The position numbers were made by a program, and so were the translations under genes. Below the pieces are notes generated by a model. That model searched no databases and was not told where the DNA came from. It saw nothing but the letters and a program-made list of their open reading frames with translations. Of a DNA stretch of 64,000 nt, positions 25,110 through 33,656 are shown in pieces (positions within the stretch are counted from its first letter, which is position 1; each line of letters begins with the position of its first letter). Origin of the DNA: Paraburkholderia largidicola (GTDB taxonomy: Bacteria > Pseudomonadota > Gammaproteobacteria > Burkholderiales > Burkholderiaceae); the NCBI RefSeq assembly GCF_013426895.1, contig NZ_AP023174.1:1550001-1614000 (forward strand), written 5' to 3'.

Positions 25110-25524
25110 CACCAATGTAATCAGCGAAATGCGCAAGAGCAGCCGCGCCAACCCCGGCGTGCAGGCTTTCTTTGAAACGGCGAGGGAAGGCGGGCATCGC
25201 CTGTATCTTTCGGTCGTGACCGTTGGCGAGTTGCGCCGTGGCGTCGACCTGATCCGGCATCGGGGCGACAAATTCCAGGCGTTGCGCCTCGAAGGCTGGC
25301 TCGACACGATCATCGACTCCTTCAGCAGCCACATTCTGAACGTCGGCACGGACGTCGCGCAGACATGGGGCCATCTGCGCGTGCCGGATCCCGCGCATTC
25401 GCTGGACAAACTGATCGCGGCGACGGCCCTGATCTACAACCTGACCGTCGTGACGCGCAACGTGGCAGACTTCGATGGCACGGGCGCGCAGGTGCTGAAC
25501 CCGTTCCGGGCCCTGGACGCATGA
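25096..25524 (+). CDS. PIN-domain toxin (FitB/VapC-like ribonuclease)
   Basis: 142 residues. The start is a GTG inside the antitoxin 3' end, with GGGGG upstream. The PIN catalytic acids are visible: D5 in YLIDTNVISE, E45 in VTVGELRRG, D104 in HSLDKLIAAT and D125 in NVADFDGTG. These are expected to bind magnesium in an RNase active site. The length and motifs match FitB more closely than short VapC proteins. The pair is intact, with no visible inactivating change. Confidence 0.92.
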   Translation: MYLIDTNVISEMRKSSRANPGVQAFFETAREGGHRLYLSVVTVGELRRGVDLIRHRGDKFQALRLEGWLDTIIDSFSSHILNVGTDVAQTWGHLRVPDPAHSLDKLIAATALIYNLTVVTRNVADFDGTGAQVLNPFRALDA

Positions 25525-25621
25525 CGTTCGGCGTGGCACCGCGCAGCGGGCGCATGACGGCACAATGACTCGACCCATCGACCAGGCAGCGAAGGCAAAC
25601 CATGCAACGGGGAGACGAACG

Positions 25622-26095
25622 ATGACACGCCCGCAAAGCCGCGCGTCGGGGGTAGCGAGCAAGGTCAGGGCGGCGGCCCCAGGCGCTGTCGTCGCTGCCG
25701 TCGTCGCCGTGCTTCTGTCCAGTTGCGCAGCAACACCCGCCGACAAGGTGCCGTTCAAGGACGTCCCCGCCGAGCGCATCGTCAAGCAGGGCTACACGCA
25801 GCCAGGCGCCGACAAGGTCGCCGTCGATCTGCGTCGCGAGCGGAGCGATAACGTGATCGTGCGGTTTCGCGACGCGCTCGTGTATGTCGACGGTGAGCGG
25901 GTCGCGGACATCATGAACGGCGAGCACATCGTTTTCTGGCTTACGCCCGGCACGCATCGCATCGGGGTGTCGACGCAGTTCGACCCCGTCGTCGAGATCA
26001 ACTTCATCGTTACGCCCGACAGCCGCTACTCGAATCGCGCCAGCGTCTCGTTCAACGACGACCACCGCATCATGCTGCGGCGCGTCGCCAACTGA
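25622..26095 (+). CDS. Putative lipoprotein, function unknown
   Basis: 157 residues. Basic N-terminus, hydrophobic AVVAAVVAVLLSSC with the lipobox LLSSC, so probably lipidated at Cys about 36. The mature part contains VRFRDALVYVDGERVADIMN and TPGTHRIGVSTQFDPVVEI, which suggests a small beta-rich domain. GGAG lies eight bases before the ATG at 25622. It stands alone between the toxin gene and corA. No family recognised with confidence. Confidence 0.8.
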   Translation: MTRPQSRASGVASKVRAAAPGAVVAAVVAVLLSSCAATPADKVPFKDVPAERIVKQGYTQPGADKVAVDLRRERSDNVIVRFRDALVYVDGERVADIMNGEHIVFWLTPGTHRIGVSTQFDPVVEINFIVTPDSRYSNRASVSFNDDHRIMLRRVAN

Positions 26096-26298
26096 TCGAC
26101 AGTCAGGGATCGAGCCAGGTGCGGCGCAGCGTTGACAATTCGACACAGCGTAGCGGTTCAACTCCACGTAACATCGCAGCTTGACACCGCGCGCCGCGCG
26201 GCTTTGCATTGGGATGAGACCGACGGAGACATCGGCTCGCCCATCGCGACTAACACTTTGTAATCCGCAAAGCCGATTCGTATTCAAGGTATTCAATC

Positions 26299-27276
26299 AT
26301 GCTGATCAACTGCGCCGCGTACCAGGACGGCCGCAAACTGGCCGACATCGAAATCGACGACATCAGCGTCTATGTCGCCAAACCCGAATGCTTCGTCTGG
26401 GTCGCGCTGAAAGATCCCGGCCCCGGCGAACTCGAAGTGATGAAACACGAGTTCGGACTGCACGAACTGGCCGTCGAGGACGTACGCCATGGTCACCAGC
26501 GTCCGAAGATCGAGGAGTACGGCGACTCGCTGTTCGCCGTCATGCACACCATCGAAACCGACGACGACGGCGAATTCGTGATCGGCGAAGTCGATGTGTT
26601 CGTCGGCTCGAACTATGTGCTGTCGGTGCGGCGCGGCACACGTCACGGGTTTCAGGAGGTCCGCGCCCGTTGCGAGCGCGAGCCGCAGTTGTTGAAGGAA
26701 GGCTCGGCGTTCGTGCTGTATGCGCTTGCGGACAACGTCGTCGACCGGTACTTCCCGATTCTCGAAGCGATCGGCACCGAGATCGAGGAAATCGAAGACC
26801 GCATCTTCGACAAGCACGACCTGGCCTCGTCCCGCGCGATCATCGAAGACCTGTACTCGTTGAAGCGCCGTCTCGTGATGCTCCAGCATCACATCGCGCC
26901 GTTGCTCGAAGGCATCAGCAAGCTGACGGGCGGGCGCATTCCCGCCATCTGCGTCGGCATGCAGGCGTATTTCCGCGACGTGTACGACCATCTGGACCGC
27001 AGCGTACGGACCATCGAAGGCCGCCGTGAAATGATCGTCACGGCCATCCAGGTCAACCTCGGCATGATCTCGCTGGCGGAGAACGAGGTGACCAAGCGGC
27101 TCGGCTCGTTCGCCGCGCTGTTCGCCGTGCCGACCATGATTGCCGGCATCTACGGGATGAATTTCCAGGAGATCCCAGAACTGCACTTCAAGTACGGTTA
27201 TCCCATCTGCCTGCTCGTGATGCTGCTGATCGACTTCGGGTTGTACCGCGGCTTCAAGAAGGCGAACTGGCTTTGA
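26299..27276 (+). CDS. corA: CorA family magnesium/cobalt transporter
   Basis: 325 residues. A large N-terminal cytoplasmic domain, long helix with KRRLVMLQHHIAPL, then two C-terminal transmembrane helices with the signature GMN at 286-288 (IYGMNFQEIPELHF) and a basic tail (GFKKANWL). These are the defining features of CorA/MIT channels, which import Mg2+ as pentamers. The length is normal for the family. About 200 bases of untranslated DNA precede it; no Mg-sensing leader could be recognised by eye. Confidence 0.95.
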   Translation: MLINCAAYQDGRKLADIEIDDISVYVAKPECFVWVALKDPGPGELEVMKHEFGLHELAVEDVRHGHQRPKIEEYGDSLFAVMHTIETDDDGEFVIGEVDVFVGSNYVLSVRRGTRHGFQEVRARCEREPQLLKEGSAFVLYALADNVVDRYFPILEAIGTEIEEIEDRIFDKHDLASSRAIIEDLYSLKRRLVMLQHHIAPLLEGISKLTGGRIPAICVGMQAYFRDVYDHLDRSVRTIEGRREMIVTAIQVNLGMISLAENEVTKRLGSFAALFAVPTMIAGIYGMNFQEIPELHFKYGYPICLLVMLLIDFGLYRGFKKANWL

Positions 27277-27318
27277 CGCACGTGGGTCGCCTTGACGAGT
27301 ACGTCACCGACGAATTGC

Positions 27319-27957
27319 TCAGCGCTTCGTCAACGCGAGCCGCACACCGAGGCCGATAAAGCCCGCGCCGACCACCCGGTCGATCCACCGCCGCACGGAA
27401 GGCCGCGAGTTCACGGCGCGCGCCGCCGTCGCAGCGAGCCACGCGATCACGCAGTCGTTGATGAGTCCGAGCGTCACGAACACGGCGCCCAGCAGGAGAA
27501 ACGCGAGCGTCTTGTGCGGGCTGTCGGCGCTGACGAACTGCGGGAAGAACGCGACATAGAACAGCAGCACCTTCGGGTTCGACGCGTTGGTCACGAAGCC
27601 GCGAAACAGCAGCGTGCCACGCGACAGACGCGGTGCGGCAGGTGCTGCTTCTCCCTTGACCACGGCGGTCGCCGCGGGCCACAGCATGCGCAAGCCGAGA
27701 TACATCAGATAGGCGGCGCCGATCCACTTGATCGCATTGAAGGCGCCCGGTGATGCCGCCAGCAGCGCCGTGATGCCGAGCGCGCACGCGACGGTATGCA
27801 TGCAGCCGCCGAACGCGACACCCAGCGCGGAAAGCATGCCTGCGCGCCGGCCTTGTGCGATGCTCTGGCCCGCCACATACGCGATGTCGGGCCCCGGCGT
27901 CAGATTGAGCACGGTGACGGCGATGAGAAACAGCGGGAACTGACTGATACCTAACAT
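27319..27957 (-). CDS. LysE/RhtB family amino-acid exporter
   Basis: 212 residues with about six transmembrane helices. The N-terminal NLTPGPDIAYVAGQSIAQGR is the LysE/RhtB signature, followed by GCMHTVACALGITALL and a later TNASNPKVLLFYVAFFPQF, also conserved. The ATG at 27957 has GGGG six bases upstream. It is convergent with corA, 42 bases apart. Exporters of this family pump out amino acids such as homoserine, threonine or lysine; the specificity cannot be read from sequence. Confidence 0.92.
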   Translation of the reverse strand: MLGISQFPLFLIAVTVLNLTPGPDIAYVAGQSIAQGRRAGMLSALGVAFGGCMHTVACALGITALLAASPGAFNAIKWIGAAYLMYLGLRMLWPAATAVVKGEAAPAAPRLSRGTLLFRGFVTNASNPKVLLFYVAFFPQFVSADSPHKTLAFLLLGAVFVTLGLINDCVIAWLAATAARAVNSRPSVRRWIDRVVGAGFIGLGVRLALTKR

Positions 27958-28410
27958 GGCAACCCCGTGGCAACTCCGCAGATGAATACACGGCCAGGCC
28001 GCGATGCCGCGCGCAACGGCAAGCGCCGACCGCGCCATCCGCTTCATGATACCCACGTCCCATCTGTTGCGCAGACCCCGATGACAAGCGCTATTTAACT
28101 TGCAGCACGCGCAATTAAGCGCCAGCATATGCGACCTGCTTGCCACATAACTTGCGGCTCGCGGGAAGATAGGGAAGCAGCAGTAAGGCCATACCGGCGC
28201 GTTCCAGCGCCGGGCAGCAACGAGCGCCGCTGCGAACAGGACGCGAGCCTTTGCACAGGCCGCGCGGTTCGCACGGCCAACCAACGCAGAACAAGCGAGC
28301 CATTCTTGCAACGACGTCATTCGCCGTACCGCCGAAGCTCGACGGCACACCGTGCGTCCGGCCGCGCGCCGGGCGTCGCGGCGTGCTGTGCAGCGCAGCA
28401 CCGTCAGTCG
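27958..28410. other. Intergenic, no gene supported
   Basis: About 450 bases between the exporter start and the rbs promoter. Open frames on both strands are Arg/Cys-rich, lack ribosome sites and resemble no family. The exporter promoter must lie at the left end. No repeat, terminator or RNA structure was recognised. Confidence 0.5.
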
Positions 28411-28460
28411 TTGACACTGCGAACAGGCGCCGCCGAGAATAGCGCTCGCAAACGTTTGCG
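28411..28460 (+). promoter_or_regulatory. rbs operon promoter and RbsR operator
   Basis: TTGACA (28411-28416) and GAGAAT (28435-28440) with an 18-base spacer form a promoter candidate. Immediately downstream is a perfect 14-bp palindrome CGCAAACGTTTGCG (28447-28460) with the central ACGT/CG step typical of LacI-family operators, overlapping the expected transcription start. RbsR is encoded inside the same operon, so ribose-relieved autorepression is likely. Confidence 0.85.
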
Positions 28461-28508
28461 GACAATCAAAAAACGGGCTCGCACGAGTCCAACAACTGGA
28501 GATACTGC

Positions 28509-29465
28509 ATGAACCTACGCATTCGCCGCCGCGTTTTGACCACCGCCGTCGTGCTCACGGCAGCCGCCGCGATGCCGTTTTCTTCGGCGTGGGCCCAGGC
28601 CGCGAAGAAACCTAAAGTCGCGCTCGTGATGAAGTCGCTCGCCAACGAGTTCTTCCTGACGATGGAAACGGGCGCGAAGGACTACCAGAAGCACAACGCC
28701 AACCAGTTCGATCTGATCACGAACGGCATCAAGGACGAGACCGACACGGCCAATCAGATCCGCATCGTCGAGCAGATGATCGTGTCGAAGGTCGATGCAA
28801 TCGTGCTCGCGCCGGCTGATTCGAAGGCGCTCGTGCCCGTGGTCAAGAAGGCGGTCGATGCCGGCATCATCGTGGTCAACATCGACAACCGGCTCGATCC
28901 GGAAGTGCTGAAGTCGAAAGATCTGAACGTGCCGTTCGTCGGCCCGGACAACGCGAAGGGCGCCGAGAAGGTCGGCGACTATCTGGCCAAGAAGCTGAAG
29001 TCGGGCGACGAGGTCGGCATCATCGAAGGCGTGTCGACCACGACCAACGCGCAACAGCGCACGGCCGGCTTCAAGACGGCGATGCAGAAGGTCGGCGCGA
29101 AGATCGACTCGGTGCAATCGGGCGAATGGGAAATCGACAAGGGCAATGCGATCGCGTCGTCGATGCTCAATGCATACCCGAACATCAAGGCGCTGCTGTG
29201 CGGCAACGACAACATGGCGATCGGTGCGGTGTCGGCGGTGCGCGCGGCGGGCAAGCAGGGCAAGGTCTATGTGGTCGGCTACGACAACATCAACGCAATC
29301 AAGCCGATGCTGAAGGATGGCCGCGTGCTCGCCACGGCTGACCAGTACGCAGCCAAGCAGGCCGTGTTCGGCATCGACGTCGCGCTCAAGGCGATCTCCG
29401 AGCACAAGAAGCAGTCGGACCTGTTGGGCGTCGTCGAAACGCCGGTCGATCTCGTCACGAAGTAA
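28509..29465 (+). CDS. rbsB: Ribose ABC transporter substrate-binding protein
   Basis: 318 residues. Signal peptide with VLTTAVVLTAAAAMPFSSAWA and cleavage near AQA, then a type-I periplasmic sugar-binding fold: KVALVMKSLANEFFLTMETG, DAIVLAPADSKALVP and NVPFVGPDNAKGA. Binds ribose in the periplasm and docks to RbsC. First gene of the operon, directly after promoter and operator. Specificity is inferred from the operon, especially the ribokinase and RbsR; related pentose or hexose binding is the alternative. Confidence 0.93.
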   Translation: MNLRIRRRVLTTAVVLTAAAAMPFSSAWAQAAKKPKVALVMKSLANEFFLTMETGAKDYQKHNANQFDLITNGIKDETDTANQIRIVEQMIVSKVDAIVLAPADSKALVPVVKKAVDAGIIVVNIDNRLDPEVLKSKDLNVPFVGPDNAKGAEKVGDYLAKKLKSGDEVGIIEGVSTTTNAQQRTAGFKTAMQKVGAKIDSVQSGEWEIDKGNAIASSMLNAYPNIKALLCGNDNMAIGAVSAVRAAGKQGKVYVVGYDNINAIKPMLKDGRVLATADQYAAKQAVFGIDVALKAISEHKKQSDLLGVVETPVDLVTK

Positions 29466-29794
29466 CGGCCCGCGCGGGTGTCGGCCGGCACGCTGCCAGT
29501 GGTGCGTGCCGGCCTCGCGCGAATGTTAACCAAACGCTCAAGAAATTCGCCGCGCCGCCGTTATGCCAGAGGTAAGCGTCATGACGGCGGGCGATTCGCG
29601 CGAGGAAGCGGACGGGCTACGCGCAACCCGAGGCATTCTGCTTCGGAATGCGCAGGGTTGTGTCTTGCTTGTGGCCTTGTTCGTGCCCGCTTGCCGCATG
29701 ACGTGCGCGGCCGCCAGCCAGCGCCGCCCGACGTGATGCCGGCCTTGCCGGGTTCGCGCAGGCGCCGCGCGGCGGCTACGAGATCTGGATCACG
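29466..29794. other. Intergenic, rbsB-rbsA gap without a gene
   Basis: 329 bases separate rbsB from rbsA, long for genes normally close together. Open frames here are Arg-rich and out of character with host codon use. No clear terminator, promoter or riboswitch was found. GTTAAC and nearby bases around 29524 are AT-rich but too short to call. Confidence 0.5.
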
Positions 29795-31381
29795 ATGGCA
29801 TCAACCGACCAAGAAACATTGCCTGCCGTGCTGTCCGTGAAAGGCATAGGCAAGACCTACGTCGAGCCTGTGCTGGCCGACGTTTCGCTGGCGTTGCACG
29901 CCGGGGAGGCGCTCGCGCTGACGGGCGAGAACGGCGCGGGCAAGAGCACGCTGTCGAAGATCATTGGCGGGCTGGTCGATCCGACGACGGGCACGATGCA
30001 GCTCGAAGGCCGGCCGTATGCACCCGCGAGCCGCACGGAAGCGGAAGCGCTCGGCATCCGGATGGTGATGCAGGAACTGAATCTGCTGCCGACCTTGTCG
30101 GTCGCGGAGAACCTGTTCCTGAACCGTCTCCCGCGCAACGGTTTCGGCTGGATCGATCGCGGCAAGTTGCGCGAGGACGCGCGCGGCGCGATGGCGCAAG
30201 TCGGGCTGGAGGCGATCGACCCGGATACGCTGGTCGGCGAGCTGGGCATCGGCCATCAGCAGATGGTCGAGATTGCGCGAAACCTGATCGGCGACTGCCG
30301 CGTGCTGATTCTGGATGAGCCGACGGCGATGCTGACAGCGCGCGAAGTCGACCTGCTGTTCGAGCAGATCGACGCGCTGAAGGCGCGCGGCGTCGCGCTC
30401 GTCTATATCTCGCACCGGCTCGAAGAGCTGGCGCGCGTGGCCGAGCGGATCGCCGTGCTGCGCGACGGCAAGCTGGTGCGCGTCGATGCGATGGCGAACC
30501 TGACGAGCGACCAGATCGTCACGCTGATGGTCGGGCGCGAGCTCGGCGAACGGATCGATCTGGGCGTGCGCAATATCGGCGCGACGCTGTTGAAGGTCGA
30601 GCGCATGAGTCGCGCGCCCGTGGTGCGCGACGTGTCGTTCGAGGTGAAGGCGGGCGAGATTTTTGGGGTCAGCGGGCTGATCGGCGCGGGCCGCACGGAA
30701 CTGATGCGGCTCATCTACGGCGCGGACCCGAAGGATGGCGGGACGGTGTCGCTGGCGGCTGCGCCGGGCTCTGCGCCCACGCCCGTGCAAATCGATACGC
30801 CCGCCGACGCCGTGAAGCACGGCATTGCGCTGATCACGGAAGACCGCAAGGGCGAAGGCCTGCTGCTGCCGCAGCCGATCGCGGCGAACGTGTCGCTGGG
30901 CAATCTGCGCAGCGTCGCGCGGCATGGCATCGTCGACGCGAGGCGCGAGAACGCACTGGCGAAGAAACAGATCGACGCGATGCGCATCCGCACGTCGGGG
31001 CCGGCGCAGCCGGTCGGCGAGTTGTCGGGCGGCAACCAGCAGAAGGTCGTGATCGGCCGGTGGCTGGCGCGCGATTGCAGGGTATTGCTATTCGACGAAC
31101 CGACGCGCGGCATCGATGTCGGCGCGAAGTTCGATATTTATGGATTGATGGGCGCGCTGGCTCGTGATGGGCGCGCACTGGTGGTCGTGTCGAGCGACCT
31201 GCGCGAACTGATGCTGATCTGCGACCGGATCGGCGTGATGTCGGCGGGACGCATGACGGGTGTGTTCGAACGGGACGAGTGGACGCAGGACGCGCTGCTC
31301 GCGGCGGCATTCGCGGGCTATCGCAATCGCGAGGCGCTGCTGCACACGCACGACACCGATCAAGGAGAGACTCAGTCATGA
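29795..31381 (+). CDS. rbsA: Ribose ABC transporter ATP-binding protein
   Basis: 528 residues with two fused ABC domains, as usual for sugar importers of this class. The first has Walker A GENGAGKST (about 43-51), signature LGIGHQQMVEIARNL and Walker B VLILDEPTAML. The second has a degenerate Walker A GLIGAGRTEL, signature LSGGNQQKV and LLFDEPTRGIDV. The second, degenerate site is normal for RbsA. It energises uptake with RbsB and RbsC. The stop overlaps the rbsC ATG as ATGA. Confidence 0.95.
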   Translation: MASTDQETLPAVLSVKGIGKTYVEPVLADVSLALHAGEALALTGENGAGKSTLSKIIGGLVDPTTGTMQLEGRPYAPASRTEAEALGIRMVMQELNLLPTLSVAENLFLNRLPRNGFGWIDRGKLREDARGAMAQVGLEAIDPDTLVGELGIGHQQMVEIARNLIGDCRVLILDEPTAMLTAREVDLLFEQIDALKARGVALVYISHRLEELARVAERIAVLRDGKLVRVDAMANLTSDQIVTLMVGRELGERIDLGVRNIGATLLKVERMSRAPVVRDVSFEVKAGEIFGVSGLIGAGRTELMRLIYGADPKDGGTVSLAAAPGSAPTPVQIDTPADAVKHGIALITEDRKGEGLLLPQPIAANVSLGNLRSVARHGIVDARRENALAKKQIDAMRIRTSGPAQPVGELSGGNQQKVVIGRWLARDCRVLLFDEPTRGIDVGAKFDIYGLMGALARDGRALVVVSSDLRELMLICDRIGVMSAGRMTGVFERDEWTQDALLAAAFAGYRNREALLHTHDTDQGETQS

Positions 31382-32421
31382 ACGACCAAAGGGTCACGGA
31401 CAAGGATTCGACGGCGAGCGCGGGCGCCGCCTCGGCGCCCGCCGCCGATCCGTCGGCGCCGCTCGCAAGCGGCAAGCCGGCGGGCACGCGTTTGGGCTTT
31501 TCGAACTATCTTGGTCTGGCGGGCGCGCTGATCGCGATGATCGCGCTGTTTTCGGTGCTGAGTTCGCACTTCCTGACGTACGACACGTTCGTCACGATCG
31601 CGAACCAGATTCCCGATCTCGTCGTGATGTCGGTGGGCATGACCTTCGTGCTGATCATCGCGGGCATCGACCTGTCGGTGGGCTCGGTGCTGGCGCTCGG
31701 CGCGTCGGTCGTGAGCGTCGCGGCGCTGAAGTGGCAGCTTGGTCCGTTCGCGGCGGCGGTGCTGGGTCTCGCCGCGGCGGCGTTGACGGGCACCGTCACG
31801 GGCGCGGTGACGGTGGGCTGGCGGATTCCGTCGTTCATCGTCTCGCTCGGCGTGCTGGAAGCGGCGCGCGGCCTGGCGTATCAGATGACGAACTCGCGCA
31901 CCGCCTATATCGGCGACGCGTTCGACTTCCTGTCGAACCCGATCGCCGTCGGCATTTCGCCGGCGTTCCTGATCGCGGTGGCCGTGATGATCGTCGCGCA
32001 ACTGGTGTTGACGCGTACGGTGTTCGGCCGCTATCTGGTCGGCATCGGCACGAACGAGGAAGCGGTGCGGCTCGCGGGCGTGAACCCGAAGCCGTACAAG
32101 GTGATCGTATTCGCGTTGATGGGCGCGCTGTCCGGGCTCGCGGCGCTGTTTCAGATCTCGCGCCTGGAAGCGGCCGACCCGAACGCGGGCGCCGGCGTGG
32201 AGCTGCAGGTGATCGCGGCTGTCGTGATCGGCGGCACGAGTCTGATGGGCGGACGCGGTTCGGTGATCAGCACGTTTTTTGGGGTGTTGATCATTTCGGT
32301 GCTGGCGGCGGGCCTCGCGCAGATCGGCGCGAACGAGCCGACCAAGCGGATCATCACGGGTGCCGTGATCGTGGTCGCGGTCGTGCTGGACACGTACCGC
32401 AGCAGGCGCAAGCGCAGTTGA
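31378..32421 (+). CDS. rbsC: Ribose ABC transporter permease
   Basis: 347 residues with eight to ten transmembrane segments. Conserved stretch MTFVLIIAGIDLSVGSVLAL and later TNEEAVRLAGVNPKPYKV, the coupling loop of sugar permeases of this class, then AAVVIGGTSLMGGRG. The N-terminus carries an Ala/Pro-rich extension of about 35 residues before the first helix. AGGAG precedes the ATG, which overlaps the end of rbsA. Forms the membrane channel for ribose with RbsA and RbsB. Confidence 0.95.
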   Translation: MNDQRVTDKDSTASAGAASAPAADPSAPLASGKPAGTRLGFSNYLGLAGALIAMIALFSVLSSHFLTYDTFVTIANQIPDLVVMSVGMTFVLIIAGIDLSVGSVLALGASVVSVAALKWQLGPFAAAVLGLAAAALTGTVTGAVTVGWRIPSFIVSLGVLEAARGLAYQMTNSRTAYIGDAFDFLSNPIAVGISPAFLIAVAVMIVAQLVLTRTVFGRYLVGIGTNEEAVRLAGVNPKPYKVIVFALMGALSGLAALFQISRLEAADPNAGAGVELQVIAAVVIGGTSLMGGRGSVISTFFGVLIISVLAAGLAQIGANEPTKRIITGAVIVVAVVLDTYRSRRKRS

Positions 32422-32482
32422 AACGGGGCCGCCGTGGCGCGGGACGGCGGACACCCAGTAAGAACTAACGAGAGCACCGCGG

Positions 32483-32500
32483 ATGCAGCATAAGCTGCAT
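32483..32500. repeat. Short hairpin between rbsC and rbsR
   Basis: ATGCAGC (32483-32489), ATAA loop, GCTGCAT (32494-32500): a perfect 7-bp inverted repeat, 37 bases before the rbsR ATG. It has no T-tract. It could be an RNA processing or attenuation hairpin that tunes rbsR relative to the transporter genes, or chance. Confidence 0.5.
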
Positions 32501-32537
32501 TGGCCAGCAATAAGAACAGGCAGGGGGTTTTCAGCTT

Positions 32538-33581
32538 ATGGCGACGATCAAGGATGTGGCGGCCATCGCCGGCGTGTCGTTCACGACGGTGTCGCATGTC
32601 GTGAACAATACGCGGCCGGTGTCGGCGGATGTGCGCTCGAAGGTCGAACTGGCGATCCGCCAGCTCAACTACGTGCCATCCGCCGTCGCGCGGTCGCTGA
32701 AGGCGCGCTCGACGACGACGATCGGCCTCGTGGTGCCCAACAGCACGAACCCGTATTTCGCAGAACTCGCGCGCGGGATCGAGGACGGTTGCGCGCGCAA
32801 TGGCTATTGCCTGTTCTTTTGCAACTCGGACGACGATCCTGCGAAGCAGCGCAATTACTTGCGCGTGCTGCAGGAAAAGCGGATCGACGGACTGATCGTC
32901 GCATCGGCGGGCGACGACGCGACGCTCGCCAGGACGTTGGCCGATTCGCGCGAGCCGCTGGTGATCGTCGACCGGAACATCGAAGGCGTTTCCGCCGATC
33001 TCGTGCAGATCGACCACGAAAAGGGCGCCTATCTCGCTACGCGCCATCTGCTGCAACTCGGGCATTCGAAGATCGGCTGCATCACCGGCCCGGTCGAGAC
33101 GGCCGTCAGCGCGATGCGCGTGCACGGCTTCATTCGCGCGATGGCCGAGCGCGGCATCGAGATCGCGCCGAACGGCATCGTCGAAAGCGATTTTTCGGGC
33201 AGCGGCGGTTACCGCGCGGCGGGACAGCTGTTCGACACCGTGCAGCCGACCGCGATTTTCGCGGGCAACGACATGATGGGCATCGGCGCGCTGCGCGCGG
33301 CGGCCGAGCGCGGCCTGCGCGTGCCGCAGGACGTCTCGGTAATCGGCTTCGACGACATCGAACTGGGGCGCTTCACGTACCCGGCGCTGTCGACGGTCGG
33401 CCAGTCGGTGCGCGCGCTCGGCGAAATGGCGGCGCAGACACTGATCGAACGCATCAGCGGCACGCCGGCGGGCGCGCCCACGGGCGCCGCGTTCCGCCGC
33501 CGCGTAATCGCGCCGCGCCTGATCCTGCGCGAATCGACGGCGGCTTTTGCGGGCGCGCGTCGCGGCGTCAAAGCGGCCTGA
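32538..33581 (+). CDS. rbsR: Ribose operon repressor (LacI family)
   Basis: 347 residues. LacI HTH (ATIKDVAAIAGVSFTTVSHV, then hinge helix with PSAVARSLKAR) and ribose-binding-protein-like effector domain (about 62-330; STTTIGLVVPNSTNPYFAEL). It lies inside the rbs operon between permease and ribokinase, and its probable site is the palindrome at 28447-28460. It should release DNA on binding ribose. Confidence in family is high, in the ligand good because of context. Confidence 0.93.
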   Translation: MATIKDVAAIAGVSFTTVSHVVNNTRPVSADVRSKVELAIRQLNYVPSAVARSLKARSTTTIGLVVPNSTNPYFAELARGIEDGCARNGYCLFFCNSDDDPAKQRNYLRVLQEKRIDGLIVASAGDDATLARTLADSREPLVIVDRNIEGVSADLVQIDHEKGAYLATRHLLQLGHSKIGCITGPVETAVSAMRVHGFIRAMAERGIEIAPNGIVESDFSGSGGYRAAGQLFDTVQPTAIFAGNDMMGIGALRAAAERGLRVPQDVSVIGFDDIELGRFTYPALSTVGQSVRALGEMAAQTLIERISGTPAGAPTGAAFRRRVIAPRLILRESTAAFAGARRGVKAA

Positions 33582-33656
33582 GCGCAGCCGCGCCGCGCGC
33601 ATGATGCATGCGGGCGCAACGAGGCGGCGCCCGGTTGGCAACCACAGGAGGCAACC

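Noticed and set aside
28115..28512. Open frames between the RhtB-like exporter and rbsB
   Set aside because: Composition is not host-like and no signature motif is present; only the promoter/operator part was kept.
29478..29840. Open frame across the rbsB-rbsA gap
   Set aside because: It is Arg-rich, has no clear start site and runs into rbsA out of frame.
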